Shown: positions 42,128 to 50,471, numbered from the stretch's first letter. The stretch is 64,000 nucleotides of DNA from Gp13-AA77 sp035946575 (GCA_035946575.1 DASYZG010000072.1:1-64000); one strand, 5' to 3'. The notes: generated by a model from the sequence alone, not told the origin. Program-made: numbers and translations.

Positions 42128-44284
42128 TCAAAGAATCCGAAAGCCGGCGGCGGCGGCGATTTCTTCCCGCTCCCCGCCAGAGACCTTGACCGCGACGGAG
42201 TACTGCCCGGGTTCCAGTCCGCTTAAGGCGAACTGACGCAGCACCCGAGCTGTGCCTTGCGCCGTCGCGGACTTGATTGTCTCGCGACCCAGGGTACGCA
42301 GCAGCCGCGGGCCGGAGTGAAGTGAAATCTCAACGTTGAGCGGGGGAGTGTCTGGCTTTATTCCGGAGATTCCGAAGAAGAGCGTCAACTGGTCAGACGG
42401 AGTAAAGGCGTCGCGTTGCGGAAGAAACAGCCGAAAGTTGGGACCGCGAAGCGGATCGGATGGGTCCGGCGCACCTTGAGCGGGGATAATGGTGTCCGAA
42501 AGCAGCAGGCTGGAGATCTGCAACCCCGCGGCCGAAGGCGCGGGGACTTCCAGGGTGCGCTCGCCGAACGCCACAGTTCCGTCTTCAAATTGAGCGATGG
42601 CTTCAACGCGCAAGGGCGCCAGGGCCGGGACGACGAGCCGGGAATCGACGTCCATCGGTTTTCTCATGAACTCCGCCCGGTGCTTTTTGTCCAGGCTCAG
42701 TCTGATAAAACGCTGATATACGGAGAGCGGCGCCGAATCTCCCTGCTGAGCGACAAGGACCAGTGTGATATTCGACTGATAGAGATCCTTACTGCGCGTG
42801 AACTTGATCGAGTTTCCGGGGAAAGAGACCCTTACCGGAAGCACCGGTTTGCCATTGGGCGCGATCATTTCGGCAGCAGCAACCGACGCCGTAACCCGAG
42901 GCTTGAGGGCGCCGGTGCGGACGTTGTTGATGAGTTGGGCGGAGGCCGGCGTCATGAGAGCCTCCTGGCCCGGCGGGATGGCCCAGTATCCCTTGCGGTA
43001 GCGCAGCTGGCAGCCGGATCGCTTCATCTCCACCCGTATCCTGCGGAAGGAGCCGTCATAGTTTGTGATGTGGGGCTCGTAGACGAGCGTGTAGAAGTCG
43101 CGCAGGTCGGAGTCCACCAGCTTTAAGGCATGGTAGAGATCGTTCTGGTTCCGGACACCGAAGCCTCCGGTGGCGAGAGCCAACTGCCCCAGGTCATTCT
43201 GCAAGCTCTCATGGGCGATACGCTCAGCCCAGGCAAATTCCCCGTTGGGTCCCATCTGGGACGCCATGTAGAGTTCCTGATTGGAACTGAGACCCATCGC
43301 GCTATTCTCCGCTCCAAAGCCTGCCTGAAGACCGGCCGTATCGACGACGTAGAACGCGACGTTGGCCTGGTTGGCGGTCTCGATTACGGCGTCCATTTGC
43401 GCTTGTGCGTCCGGAGAATGGATGAATCCGCCGGAGATCAGCACCACATTCTTGCGGCCAGGCAGGCCGCTGTAGGCCTGGGCGATGGCGCGCAAGGCGA
43501 CGAAGATTTCCTTGGCCTGAAAGGTACTTTGACTCCATAAAAAGTTCTGCAGAGACTGGATCTGCCGCAGAATTGCCGGGTCTTTGATCTTGGAGAGGTC
43601 AGGCATGGCGGCGGCGGCCTGGATTCCCAGGCCGCCGGAGATGAGGGTGTTGATTTCCTCCTGCGTCTCCTGTCGCTCTGCCGCTGTCAGACCTCCGCTG
43701 CTTGTCCGGCGAGTGATGCGCGCGAGGGCGCCGGTAGCGGCCCGGCGGTCGCGTGTGAAAGGCTGCGCCAAGTGCAGCGAGTGGTCCACGTAGTAAACCG
43801 CGACAAAATCGTCCGGGGCGAGAACGCGCTCGATGTACTGCACGGCCGCCTTCCGAACTGCCGGCAGATCAGAGGGCAGGGTGTCCGCCAGATCCACGAC
43901 CAGGGTGACAAAATGCACTTCCGCGAGATCCACCGGCGCCCGGAGGCCCCGTACTGGGGCGTCGGTCGCCTGAGGATTTGTGGGAGCTGCGGCACCTGTG
44001 AGAGTAGAGACGGCGGGAGGAACGAAGGTGACGATCCTCTGCGGGATATCGTTGTCGAAGACCTCGAAATCGTCTCGGACCAGGCCGGGGACGTGTGATC
44101 CCTTCCGGTCGGTCACGATCACGTCAATCGAGACTGACGTCGCCTCGACTTTGATGGTCTCCTGTGTGCGATCCGCTATTCGCGGTTGTGCTTCGGAAAG
44201 CACCGTGGCGAGCAGCACGGATAAAGCGGCGCACCAGCCGGGGCGGGGTAAGAACGTGTTCGAGCGACGGGTTACATCTCTCAA
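42128..44284 (-). CDS. VWFA-related acidobacterial exported protein
   Basis: A protein of about 718 residues of the VWFA-related family of Acidobacteriota. A signal peptide (W-C-A-A-L-S-V-L-L-A-T-V-L-S-E-A) is followed by the hallmark region V-D-V-I-V-T-D-R-K-G-S-H-V-P-G-L-V-R-D-D-F-E-V-F-D-N in native or slightly varied form. The VWFA domain comes next, then a C-terminal part rich in beta strands. The metal-ion site opens V-V-D-L-A-D-T rather than D-x-S-x-S, so it is degenerate. Y-R-K-G-Y-W-A near residue 440 is typical of the family. The start is uncertain: the TTG at 44284 fits the signal peptide, while the frame stays open to 44581 without protein-like sequence. It is divergent from the GH20-like gene; function unknown, probably cell-surface. 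Confidence 0.8.
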   Translation of the reverse strand: MRDVTRRSNTFLPRPGWCAALSVLLATVLSEAQPRIADRTQETIKVEATSVSIDVIVTDRKGSHVPGLVRDDFEVFDNDIPQRIVTFVPPAVSTLTGAAAPTNPQATDAPVRGLRAPVDLAEVHFVTLVVDLADTLPSDLPAVRKAAVQYIERVLAPDDFVAVYYVDHSLHLAQPFTRDRRAATGALARITRRTSSGGLTAAERQETQEEINTLISGGLGIQAAAAMPDLSKIKDPAILRQIQSLQNFLWSQSTFQAKEIFVALRAIAQAYSGLPGRKNVVLISGGFIHSPDAQAQMDAVIETANQANVAFYVVDTAGLQAGFGAENSAMGLSSNQELYMASQMGPNGEFAWAERIAHESLQNDLGQLALATGGFGVRNQNDLYHALKLVDSDLRDFYTLVYEPHITNYDGSFRRIRVEMKRSGCQLRYRKGYWAIPPGQEALMTPASAQLINNVRTGALKPRVTASVAAAEMIAPNGKPVLPVRVSFPGNSIKFTRSKDLYQSNITLVLVAQQGDSAPLSVYQRFIRLSLDKKHRAEFMRKPMDVDSRLVVPALAPLRVEAIAQFEDGTVAFGERTLEVPAPSAAGLQISSLLLSDTIIPAQGAPDPSDPLRGPNFRLFLPQRDAFTPSDQLTLFFGISGIKPDTPPLNVEISLHSGPRLLRTLGRETIKSATAQGTARVLRQFALSGLEPGQYSVAVKVSGGEREEIAAAAGFRIL

Positions 44285-44540
44285 ACTTCGATCCCGTTCA
44301 CAGTGTACGTCTGCCTCCGAGACCGCGCAAGCGGCAGCCCGACGGCGGTATGCACAGTGGCTCAGCCAGTCTGGATTCTGAATCCGCACACCGGAACCGG
44401 TAACAAGCGGCCAAGATGGCTGCGCTCCCCAGCGCGATCCAGGAAACAACGGTTTCCAAAAGACGCCGGTTCGGGAGAGAATCACGGTGACAGAAGACAC
44501 GACCTGTGTTTCGCCGGTCTCCGAAACGAGGAGGAGAGGA

Positions 44541-45635
44541 ATGGCGATGAAATCAGGACCTGCAATGCTCGCAGTTGCCACCGCTGCGCTCTCAATCGGG
44601 CTGGCAGCGGCCGGGCTCGCCCAGGCGCCGACGCCGTTGCCGGTGCGCGGGCTCTATCTGGGCGCGCCGAAGCCCGACGAAGTGCCGCTGGTGGTCAACT
44701 TCATTCGCGAGGCGCTTCCCAAAGAAGGCGTCAACACGCTGGTGATGGAATTCGACTACCGGTATCAGTACACCAGCCACCCTGAGGTAGTGGACGCCGA
44801 CGCGCTCTCGAAGGACGACGTGAAGCAGATTGTGGCGGCGTGCCGTGCGGCGAACGTGCGGTTGATTCCGCTGATCAACCTGCTTGGTCACCAGTCCTGG
44901 GCGGCGCAGACGTTCGGACTACTGCGCGCGCATCCGGAGTTCGACGAGACGCCGAAGAAGTATCCGAACAACCAGGGCATCTACTGCCGCAGTTATTGCC
45001 CGCTGAACCCCGACGTGCACAGGGTGGTGTTCGATCTCATCGACGAACTGGCTGCCGTCTGCGAGGCCGACGCCGTGCACGTGGGCATGGACGAGGTCTT
45101 CATTTTGGCTGATCCGGACTGCCCGCGCTGCGGCACGCGCAATCGGGCCGAATTGTTCGCGCAGGAGGTGCGCACGCTGCACGATCACCTCGTTGGGACG
45201 CATCGCGAGATGTGGATGTGGGGCGATCGCCTGCTTGATGGCGCGGTGACGGGCGTCGGCGAGTGGGAGGGCAGCGAGAACGGGACGGCGTGGGCCATCA
45301 ACATGATCCCGCGCGACATCGTGATCTGCGACTGGCATTATGAGTCGGCACCGCCGACGGCCGCCTTCTTCGCTGTGCAGGGATTCCGCGTGGTGTACGC
45401 TCCGTGGAACAAGCCGGACGTGGCCCTGGCCGAATTGGGCCAGATTCGCTCCGTGCGCGCCCATCCCGACGCCGTAACAGCCCCGCGCATGCTCGGCGTG
45501 CTGCAGACGACCTGGGGCAGCCCGAGCGACTTCATCAGGGCATATAAGGGCGACACGTCAGTGAAGGGCTCGATCGCCCAGGCGGCGGCGACGTTCAAGG
45601 CGTTGCTTGCAGAGATCAGGTCATTGAGTGATTGA
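44541..45635 (+). CDS. GH20-like beta-N-acetylhexosaminidase family protein, exported
   Basis: A 364-residue exported (beta/alpha)8 enzyme. It has a signal peptide (M-L-A-V-A-T-A-A-L-S-I-G-L-A-A-A-G-L-A). The catalytic pair typical of GH20 is Asp184-Glu185 in V-H-V-G-M-D-E-V-F. Family-like stations G-V-N-T-L-V-M-E-F-D-Y, L-I-P-L-I-N-L-L-G-H-Q and P-R-D-I-V-I-C-D-W-H-Y are present. It is shorter than most GH20 enzymes because it lacks the N-terminal alpha/beta domain. It may release N-acetyl-hexosamine from glycans. The start at 44541 is fixed by aggagagga immediately upstream. The last codons and the TGA stop lie inside an 8-bp tandem repeat. Confidence 0.8.
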   Translation: MAMKSGPAMLAVATAALSIGLAAAGLAQAPTPLPVRGLYLGAPKPDEVPLVVNFIREALPKEGVNTLVMEFDYRYQYTSHPEVVDADALSKDDVKQIVAACRAANVRLIPLINLLGHQSWAAQTFGLLRAHPEFDETPKKYPNNQGIYCRSYCPLNPDVHRVVFDLIDELAAVCEADAVHVGMDEVFILADPDCPRCGTRNRAELFAQEVRTLHDHLVGTHREMWMWGDRLLDGAVTGVGEWEGSENGTAWAINMIPRDIVICDWHYESAPPTAAFFAVQGFRVVYAPWNKPDVALAELGQIRSVRAHPDAVTAPRMLGVLQTTWGSPSDFIRAYKGDTSVKGSIAQAAATFKALLAEIRSLSD

Positions 45636-45724
45636 GCCATTGAGTCATTTATTCCCTCAAGTATTCGATGGCCCAATGGCTCAGGGAGCCGATGAGCCAA
45701 AGGCTCATTCACCCGATCACCCGA
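45621..45724. repeat. Tandem repeat, 8-bp period, 13 units, supplying two stop codons
   Basis: Units run tcattgag, tgattgag, ccattgag, tcatttat ... tgagccaa, aggctcat, tcacccga, tcacccga. The GH20-like gene stops inside the second unit (TGA at 45633-45635). The convergent acyltransferase stops in the last unit (TGA on minus, 45719-45717). The repeat therefore spans exactly the gap between the convergent genes. Confidence 0.7.
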
Positions 45725-46463
45725 TGCTCTTGGCCCACTCGTCTCCCTCACGCACCAGATCGTCGAGCGCGGCCTGAACCTCGGCGAGTTTGCGGGCCTG
45801 CTCAGCGTCGTCGGCGTCTTTGGACACATTAATCGGTGGCGCGATGAAGGTGGCGATGCGGCTGAAAGGGCGCGGGATCTCGGTGCGGTCCCAGCTCTTG
45901 GTGAACACCCAGGCGCGCGCCGGCCGGATGTGAAAGCACAGGATGGGCGCGCCAGTGGCCTTGGCAAGCATCACCGCGCCCGGCTTGGCGACGTGACGCG
46001 GACCGCGCGGTCCGTCGATGGTAAACGCGGTGTCGCGCCCGCGCCGAATCGCCCGGACCATGCCGACCAGCGCCTGGGCCGCGCCACGGCTGGCCGATCC
46101 GCGGGCGATCTGGTAACCGTGCTTGCCGATCACGCGAGCCGTCAGGCGGGCGTCAAAGTTGTAGCCGCTCATCACCACGATTCCGCGCCGGCGCCAAAAC
46201 CAGGTGGCGGCAAAAATTTCGCTGTGCCAGAAGGTGTAGACCAGCGCTTTTTCTGTCGCGCGCGCAGCTTCCCAATTCTCGCGTCCGTGGATCTGCCAGC
46301 GCAGGCTGGTGCCGACCAGCCGAACCACCCAGGCCGCGAGTCCGCCCAGAAACCAGACGAGGAATCGTTGCCAGCGAGATAGCTCTTTTAGCGGGTGATC
46401 GGGCGATCGGGCGATCGGGCGATCAGGCGATTCAGGGATTGAATGATTGGGTGATTGAGCCAT
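45717..46463 (-). CDS. Lysophospholipid acyltransferase family protein (DUF374 type)
   Basis: A 248-residue inner-membrane-associated acyltransferase of the type called DUF374, related to lipid A/lyso-PL acyltransferases. A hydrophobic helix (F-L-V-W-F-L-G-G-L-A-A-W-V-V-R-L-V-G) is followed by Y-T-F-W-H-S-E-I-F-A, where the family's H-x4-D motif is atypical, and by F-T-I-D-G-P-R-G-P-R with A-K-A-T-G-A-P-I-L-C-F. The first 24 residues (M-A-Q-S-P-N-H-S-I-P-E-S-P-D-R-P) are translation of an 8-bp tandem repeat. No alternative start codon lies between this repeat and the conserved W-Q-R-F, except a GTG inside the first helix. Repeat length therefore controls the reading frame from the ATG. Confidence 0.8.
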   Translation of the reverse strand: MAQSPNHSIPESPDRPIARSPDHPLKELSRWQRFLVWFLGGLAAWVVRLVGTSLRWQIHGRENWEAARATEKALVYTFWHSEIFAATWFWRRRGIVVMSGYNFDARLTARVIGKHGYQIARGSASRGAAQALVGMVRAIRRGRDTAFTIDGPRGPRHVAKPGAVMLAKATGAPILCFHIRPARAWVFTKSWDRTEIPRPFSRIATFIAPPINVSKDADDAEQARKLAEVQAALDDLVREGDEWAKSIG

Positions 46464-46508
46464 TGAGCGATTGACTCATTGGCCCATTGACTCAATGAGC
46501 CGTTGAGG
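46397..46508. repeat. Tandem repeat, exact 8-bp period, 14 units, spanning the acyltransferase start
   Basis: Units from 46397: gatcgggc three times, gatcaggc, gattcagg, gattgaat, gattgggt, gattgagc, cattgagc, gattgact, cattggcc, cattgact, caatgagc, cgttgagg. The acyltransferase ATG is the reverse complement of cat at 46461-46463. The most perfect units lie between that ATG and the conserved part of the gene. Confidence 0.8.
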
Positions 46509-46585
46509 GAGAGTGCTTCTGGCTTCTGGCTTCTGACCGTTTACTGCCGACCGACCCCTGTCAACTGTCGACTGTCAACCCCTTC

Positions 46586-48253
46586 TCACATTCCCTCATA
46601 GTGCGGCCCGCCCCCGCCTTCGGGACACACCCAGGTGATGATCTGATACGGATCGGCGATGTCGCAGGTCTTGCAGTGCACGCAGTTCGAAGGATTCAGC
46701 TTCAGGTGCTTGCCCGAGCCATCGGCGTTCTCTTCCATTTCGTAGACTTGCGCCGGGCAAAAGTACTGGCAAGGATTGCCGTACTCCTTCACGCAGCGGC
46801 CGTTGCAGATGTCGAAATCGGCGATGCGCAGGTGCGACGGCTGATCCTCCTCGTGGTGCGTCGCGGAGTGATAGACGTCCTTGAGCTTGTCGAACGTCAA
46901 TTTGCCGTCGGGCCGGGCGCGTTCCAGCGAACGACCGTTGATTTCCGCCAGATTTTTCATGTGCTCGTAATCGGCGTGGCTCGGATACCGCGCGTGCAGG
47001 CCGCGGCCGCCGGTGACGAACTGCAGCGCGCCGTGAATCATGCCGGGGAAGAATCCGTGCTCGAAGCCCTGGTGATAATTGCGGACCTTCCACATCTCTT
47101 CGTGGACCCAGCTCGAGCGCCATTTCCGGTCGAATCGTGCGAGTTCGCTGGACGAGGCGTGGCCGGCCGCGAGCGCTTCGAAGATCGCTTCGGCCGCGAG
47201 CATTCCGGTCTTCATGGCCAGATGAATGCCCTTCAGGCGCTGTGAATTGAGGAAGCCGGCGGAGTCGCCGACGATCAGGGCGCCGTCCATCACCGTGTTG
47301 GGAATGGCGAAATAGCCGCCCTCGGGCACGGTCTTGGCCCCGTAGCGCACCATCTGGCCGCCCTCGAGCAGGGCGCGCACCCAGGGATGCGTCTTCCAGA
47401 GCTGGAAGGCGTTGTGACCGTCGAAGCGCGGGTCGTCGGCATCGAGTCCGGATACAAGGCCGAGCGACAGGCGCGTGTCCGACATCGCGTAGATGAAGGC
47501 ACCGCCGAATTGCTTCGGCGTCAGCGGCCAGCCGGCGGTATGCACGACCTGGCCCTTCGGCAGGCGGCCCGCGGGGACGTCCCACAACTCCTTCACCCCG
47601 ATTCCGTAAGCCTGCGGATTGCATCCGGCGTCGAGCTTCAACTTCTGCACCAGTTGCTTGGTAAGCGATCCACGCGGGCCTTCGGCGAAGACCGTGACCT
47701 TGGCGCGCAGATCGTAGCCCGGCTGATAGTTCGACTTCGGCTTGCCGTTCTTGTCGATGCCCTTGTCGTCGGTGCGCACGCCCGCCACGCGATCGCCTTC
47801 GTAGAGCACCTCCATGCCCGAGAAGCCGGGAAACAGGTTGATGCCCGTGGGCTCCACCTGGGTTCCGAGCCACTTCACGAAACGATTCAGCGAGATGATG
47901 TAATTGCCGCGATTGTGGAAGAAGGGCGGATTGACGGGCGCCTTGAACTGTCCGCTGCGCGTGAAGTAGTAGACGGAGTCGCCGGTGACGGGCGCATCAA
48001 GGGGCGCGTTCCGGGCCTCGAAATCGGGCAGCAGTTCGCGCAAGGCCCGGGGATCGAGTACGGCGCCGGAAAGCGAGTGAGCGCCGATCTCCTCCGCCTT
48101 CTCCAGCAGGTAAATGTTCTCGGCCAGGAGCGGCGAACCACCTGTATTCTGGCGGGCGTGGATGAGCTGGCTGAGACGCAGGGCGCAACTGAGGCCGGCC
48201 GGGCCGGCGCCCACGATCAGCACGTCGGTTTCGAGGGTTTCGCGTTCCGGCAT
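46586..48253 (-). CDS. Electron transfer flavoprotein-ubiquinone oxidoreductase
   Basis: ETF-QO of about 555 residues, a membrane-bound FAD and 4Fe-4S protein that passes electrons from ETF to quinone. The N terminus carries the FAD motif D-V-L-I-V-G-A-G-P-A-G-L-S-C-A. G-A-H-S-L-S-G-A-V-L-D-P and G-D-S-A-G-F-L-N follow. The C-terminal ferredoxin-like domain supplies cysteines in F-C-P-A-Q-V-Y-E, N-C-V-H-C-K-T-C-D-I and W-V-C-P-E-G-G. The ATG (M-P-E-R-E-T-L-E-T-D) is preferred; a TTG seven codons upstream (48274) is also in frame. etfAB are not in the window. It follows the TPR protein gene by 39 bp and is probably co-transcribed. Confidence 0.94.
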   Translation of the reverse strand: MPERETLETDVLIVGAGPAGLSCALRLSQLIHARQNTGGSPLLAENIYLLEKAEEIGAHSLSGAVLDPRALRELLPDFEARNAPLDAPVTGDSVYYFTRSGQFKAPVNPPFFHNRGNYIISLNRFVKWLGTQVEPTGINLFPGFSGMEVLYEGDRVAGVRTDDKGIDKNGKPKSNYQPGYDLRAKVTVFAEGPRGSLTKQLVQKLKLDAGCNPQAYGIGVKELWDVPAGRLPKGQVVHTAGWPLTPKQFGGAFIYAMSDTRLSLGLVSGLDADDPRFDGHNAFQLWKTHPWVRALLEGGQMVRYGAKTVPEGGYFAIPNTVMDGALIVGDSAGFLNSQRLKGIHLAMKTGMLAAEAIFEALAAGHASSSELARFDRKWRSSWVHEEMWKVRNYHQGFEHGFFPGMIHGALQFVTGGRGLHARYPSHADYEHMKNLAEINGRSLERARPDGKLTFDKLKDVYHSATHHEEDQPSHLRIADFDICNGRCVKEYGNPCQYFCPAQVYEMEENADGSGKHLKLNPSNCVHCKTCDIADPYQIITWVCPEGGGGPHYEGM

Positions 48254-48292
48254 GTCGCCAAGGTCGACAGTCAAGAGTCGAGATCGAAGAGC

Positions 48293-49036
48293 CTACTTCG
48301 GTAGTCCAGCCATTTGCTGCTGGACCTGCTGTGCCAGGTAGGGGTCGGAGCCGAATTCCTTCTGCACCTGCTCGTAAATGACGCGCGCCTGGGCCGGCTT
48401 GGTGCTGCGGTAGACGTTGGCTTCGGCCAGAAGGGCCGCGGCCCGGGGGACCGTTGAGGTGGGGTGCTCGGCCAGCCGCTGGTAAATCCTGACGGCTTCG
48501 TCCGCCCTGCCGGTCCTGGTCAACTCGCCGGCCAGGGCCTCGTCCGCGAGCGCCGCCACGTTCGGGTTGTTCGATTTGCCCGCGGCCTGGAGAGTGCTCA
48601 CCGCCGCCGTGTCGTTGCCGAGCGCCGCCTGGCACAACCCGATGTGGTAGCGCGCAAAATCCGCCGCCTCCTCGCGCGGGTACTTGGCCACCACTTCGGT
48701 GAACTGCTTCAAGGCCGCCTGATATTTCTGCTGGTCGGTGCTGAACTCGGGGGCTCCCGGCTGAGGCGTGTTGGCGTCGGGGTTGAACAGGTTGGTGGCC
48801 GGGGCCGGGCCCACGTCCGCCTGATAGGTCTTCAGAGCCAGCCCGAGCGCCGCGTTGGCGGCTCCTTGCTGCCGCGAAGAGTACATGTGCCAGCCCACGA
48901 CAGCGGCGATGACGATCAGCGCGGCCAGCACGCCGGCCACGATTTCGCTGGCGTGTTGCCTGGCGAATTCCTCCGCTGCCTCGACGGTCGAGACAAATTC
49001 GTCTTCCTTCAGTTCGTGACGGCTCAGGCGTGCCAC
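48293..49036 (-). CDS. TPR-containing single-pass membrane protein (YfgM-like)
   Basis: A 247-residue protein with one TM helix near the N terminus (I-V-A-G-V-L-A-A-L-I-V-I-A-A-V-V-G-W) and tetratricopeptide repeats exported beyond it (Y-Q-A-A-L-K-Q-F-T-E-V-V-A-K-Y-P and A-V-R-I-Y-Q-R-L-A-E-H-P). This layout resembles YfgM, which assists outer-membrane protein folding at the translocon. The GTG at 49036 is chosen: aggag lies seven bases upstream and the protein then begins M-A-R-L-S-R-H-E-L-K, as in relatives. An ATG 26 codons further up would add only a translated 12-bp repeat (S-D-P-E-S-D-P-G). Confidence 0.82.
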   Translation of the reverse strand: MARLSRHELKEDEFVSTVEAAEEFARQHASEIVAGVLAALIVIAAVVGWHMYSSRQQGAANAALGLALKTYQADVGPAPATNLFNPDANTPQPGAPEFSTDQQKYQAALKQFTEVVAKYPREEAADFARYHIGLCQAALGNDTAAVSTLQAAGKSNNPNVAALADEALAGELTRTGRADEAVRIYQRLAEHPTSTVPRAAALLAEANVYRSTKPAQARVIYEQVQKEFGSDPYLAQQVQQQMAGLPK

Positions 49037-49067
49037 AATTCTTCTCCTGCTGATGACCTGCTCGATG

Positions 49068-49103
49068 TCCGATCCAGGGTCCGATTCGGGGTCCGATCCG
49101 GGC
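49068..49103. repeat. 12-bp tandem repeat, 3 units, upstream of the TPR gene
   Basis: tccgatccaggg, tccgattcgggg and tccgatccgggc lie head to tail. They sit just before the chosen GTG start on the minus strand and would encode S-D-P-x repeats if the upstream ATG (49114) were used. Confidence 0.55.
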
Positions 49104-49170
49104 TGATGATTCATTCTAGCCGAATGCCCCGGAAAAGTCGAAGTGGACGCGGCGGGCGTAGTGTCTCAGC

Positions 49171-49231
49171 TTGTGGTGCAGGCTTCCCAGCCTGCATTTG
49201 GCACCCCGCAGGCAGGACGCCTGCACCACAA
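49171..49231. repeat. REP-like long hairpin
   Basis: ttgtggtgcaggc (49171-49183) pairs perfectly with gcctgcaccacaa (49219-49231), and inside it gcctgc (49190-49195) pairs with gcaggc (49208-49213). It lies between the TPR gene and the truncated STGPRT-family gene. It has no U-tract and looks like a repetitive extragenic palindrome. Confidence 0.6.
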
Positions 49232-49252
49232 ACTGCGTGGCGGAAGCCGATT

Positions 49253-50023
49253 TCACGGCGTCCCGCCGGCAGCCAGCCTCCGTGTCCCCGCCGAACCACC
49301 GCGTCGATACCGGTTCAGGAATTTCCACTTCCGTTCGAATAGTCTCTCCAGCCGCTCCTGGTTGAGCAGCGACATCCTCGGTTTTTGGTCGAGTTCCAGC
49401 GCTGCCTCCGTGCGTGCTATTTTGAGCTCGGCGCGAGCGAGCAGGTAGCGAGCCTCGTGCTCCTTAAACCAGTCGATTTCGTTGGCGATCAACTTGTGAA
49501 ATTCGGCCCGATAGAAGCCTGGCGGTCTGTCTTCCAGGGTGTCAGCTGCACCGGCACGGGCCAGCTCCGAATCGCCGGCGCGGGCTGGCTGGGAACCGCC
49601 GGTGCCGGCGTTCTCCGTCTCTTGACTGGAAGCCTTATCCGAAAGCTCCAGGGCGGCGTGCTGCTCCTTGAGACAGATCTCGTAAGCGGTGATCAGCTTC
49701 AAGCCGCGATTGCCAGGCTGATGTCCGTAAAGGCACTTCAGGAAAGCGGGTCCCTCGTCCTGGAATCCCTCCTGTTGCACCTCTTCGTCGATTTGCTGCA
49801 GAAAACCGATGACTTGCTCGAATTTGACCGGCGAGTCGTGCAGCCAAACCAGACCCAGCTTGCCCGCCACGTAGGGTTCGAGTTCATGTAGTTTTCCGGC
49901 TTCCTGGCGGGCGTCCTTTTCGTCATCCTGCACCAGGCGATCGCGGCGGCGCTCCGCCCGCGCGGCTGTCTCCGCCAGAATCAACCGGCGCAGGTGCCAG
50001 TGGATCTCCGCCATGTCGGTCAC
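49253..50023 (-). CDS. STGPRT-family protein, probably N-terminally truncated
   Basis: A 256-residue protein of unknown function with the same layout as the C-terminal two thirds of the protein at 59326-60447. It shares a helical start (M-A-E-I-H-W-H-L-R-R-L against D-L-A-R-L-H-L-E-L-E), a central F-L-Q-Q-I with a later L-K-C-L-Y-G, a low-complexity insert (A-R-A-G-D-S-E-L-A-R-A-G), and a final helical region. That final region contains E-I-D-W-F-K-E-H-E-A-R-Y, then L-L-N-Q-E-R-L-E-R-L-F-E-R-K. The N-terminal N-A-x-K-S-T-G-P-R-T region is absent. Upstream the frame stays open without a good start into gcgacgtagagtcgcc-type repeat DNA, and the GTG at 50023 is arbitrary. It is likely a decayed or 5'-truncated paralogue. 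Confidence 0.5.
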   Translation of the reverse strand: MTDMAEIHWHLRRLILAETAARAERRRDRLVQDDEKDARQEAGKLHELEPYVAGKLGLVWLHDSPVKFEQVIGFLQQIDEEVQQEGFQDEGPAFLKCLYGHQPGNRGLKLITAYEICLKEQHAALELSDKASSQETENAGTGGSQPARAGDSELARAGAADTLEDRPPGFYRAEFHKLIANEIDWFKEHEARYLLARAELKIARTEAALELDQKPRMSLLNQERLERLFERKWKFLNRYRRGGSAGTRRLAAGGTP

Positions 50024-50188
50024 GAGGATCTCCTCGACATGAAGCCGCCGCCACGCGCGTGCCGTCCAGCATTGTGGTGGGCGATGTAGCGGCGACTCTA
50101 CGTCGCCATGACTTCAGCGTTCTCAATTCGCGGTGGCGGTACCTGATTAGACTGAAGTCAACTGGCGGGCTGTTTCAGCCGTTTTGCA

Positions 50189-50264
50189 ACCACCACCGCC
50201 GGCACCTCCTTCGCAAGGAGGGGAGCCGCCCTCCTCGTTGAGGAGGGGGTTAGGGGGTGGTGGT
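50189..50264. repeat. Nested hairpin repeat rich in cctcct
   Basis: An outer 9-bp inverted repeat accaccacc/ggtggtggt (50189-50197, 50256-50264) encloses two perfect 7-bp hairpins. These are cctcctt-cgc-aaggagg (50205-50221) and cctcctc-gtt-gaggagg (50230-50246). Both inner stems contain Shine-Dalgarno-like and complementary sequences. It is intergenic, about 210 bp before the wHTH gene. Confidence 0.65.
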
Positions 50265-50471
50265 CGCGACAACAGGCCTAATGCCGAGCCAACCAATCGA
50301 ACGGATCAACCCACCAGTCACGAATCAGAGAGCTTGACACCGCTTCCTACAACGGCTAGGATTTGGGTTCGTCGTCAAGACGAGCGCTTAGTTCACGCTC
50401 CCATCGCTCCGGTGCTTCGGCGCTCCTTCTCATCGCAGCCAGCCAGCTCGCGGACAAGCGGCGAACCTACC

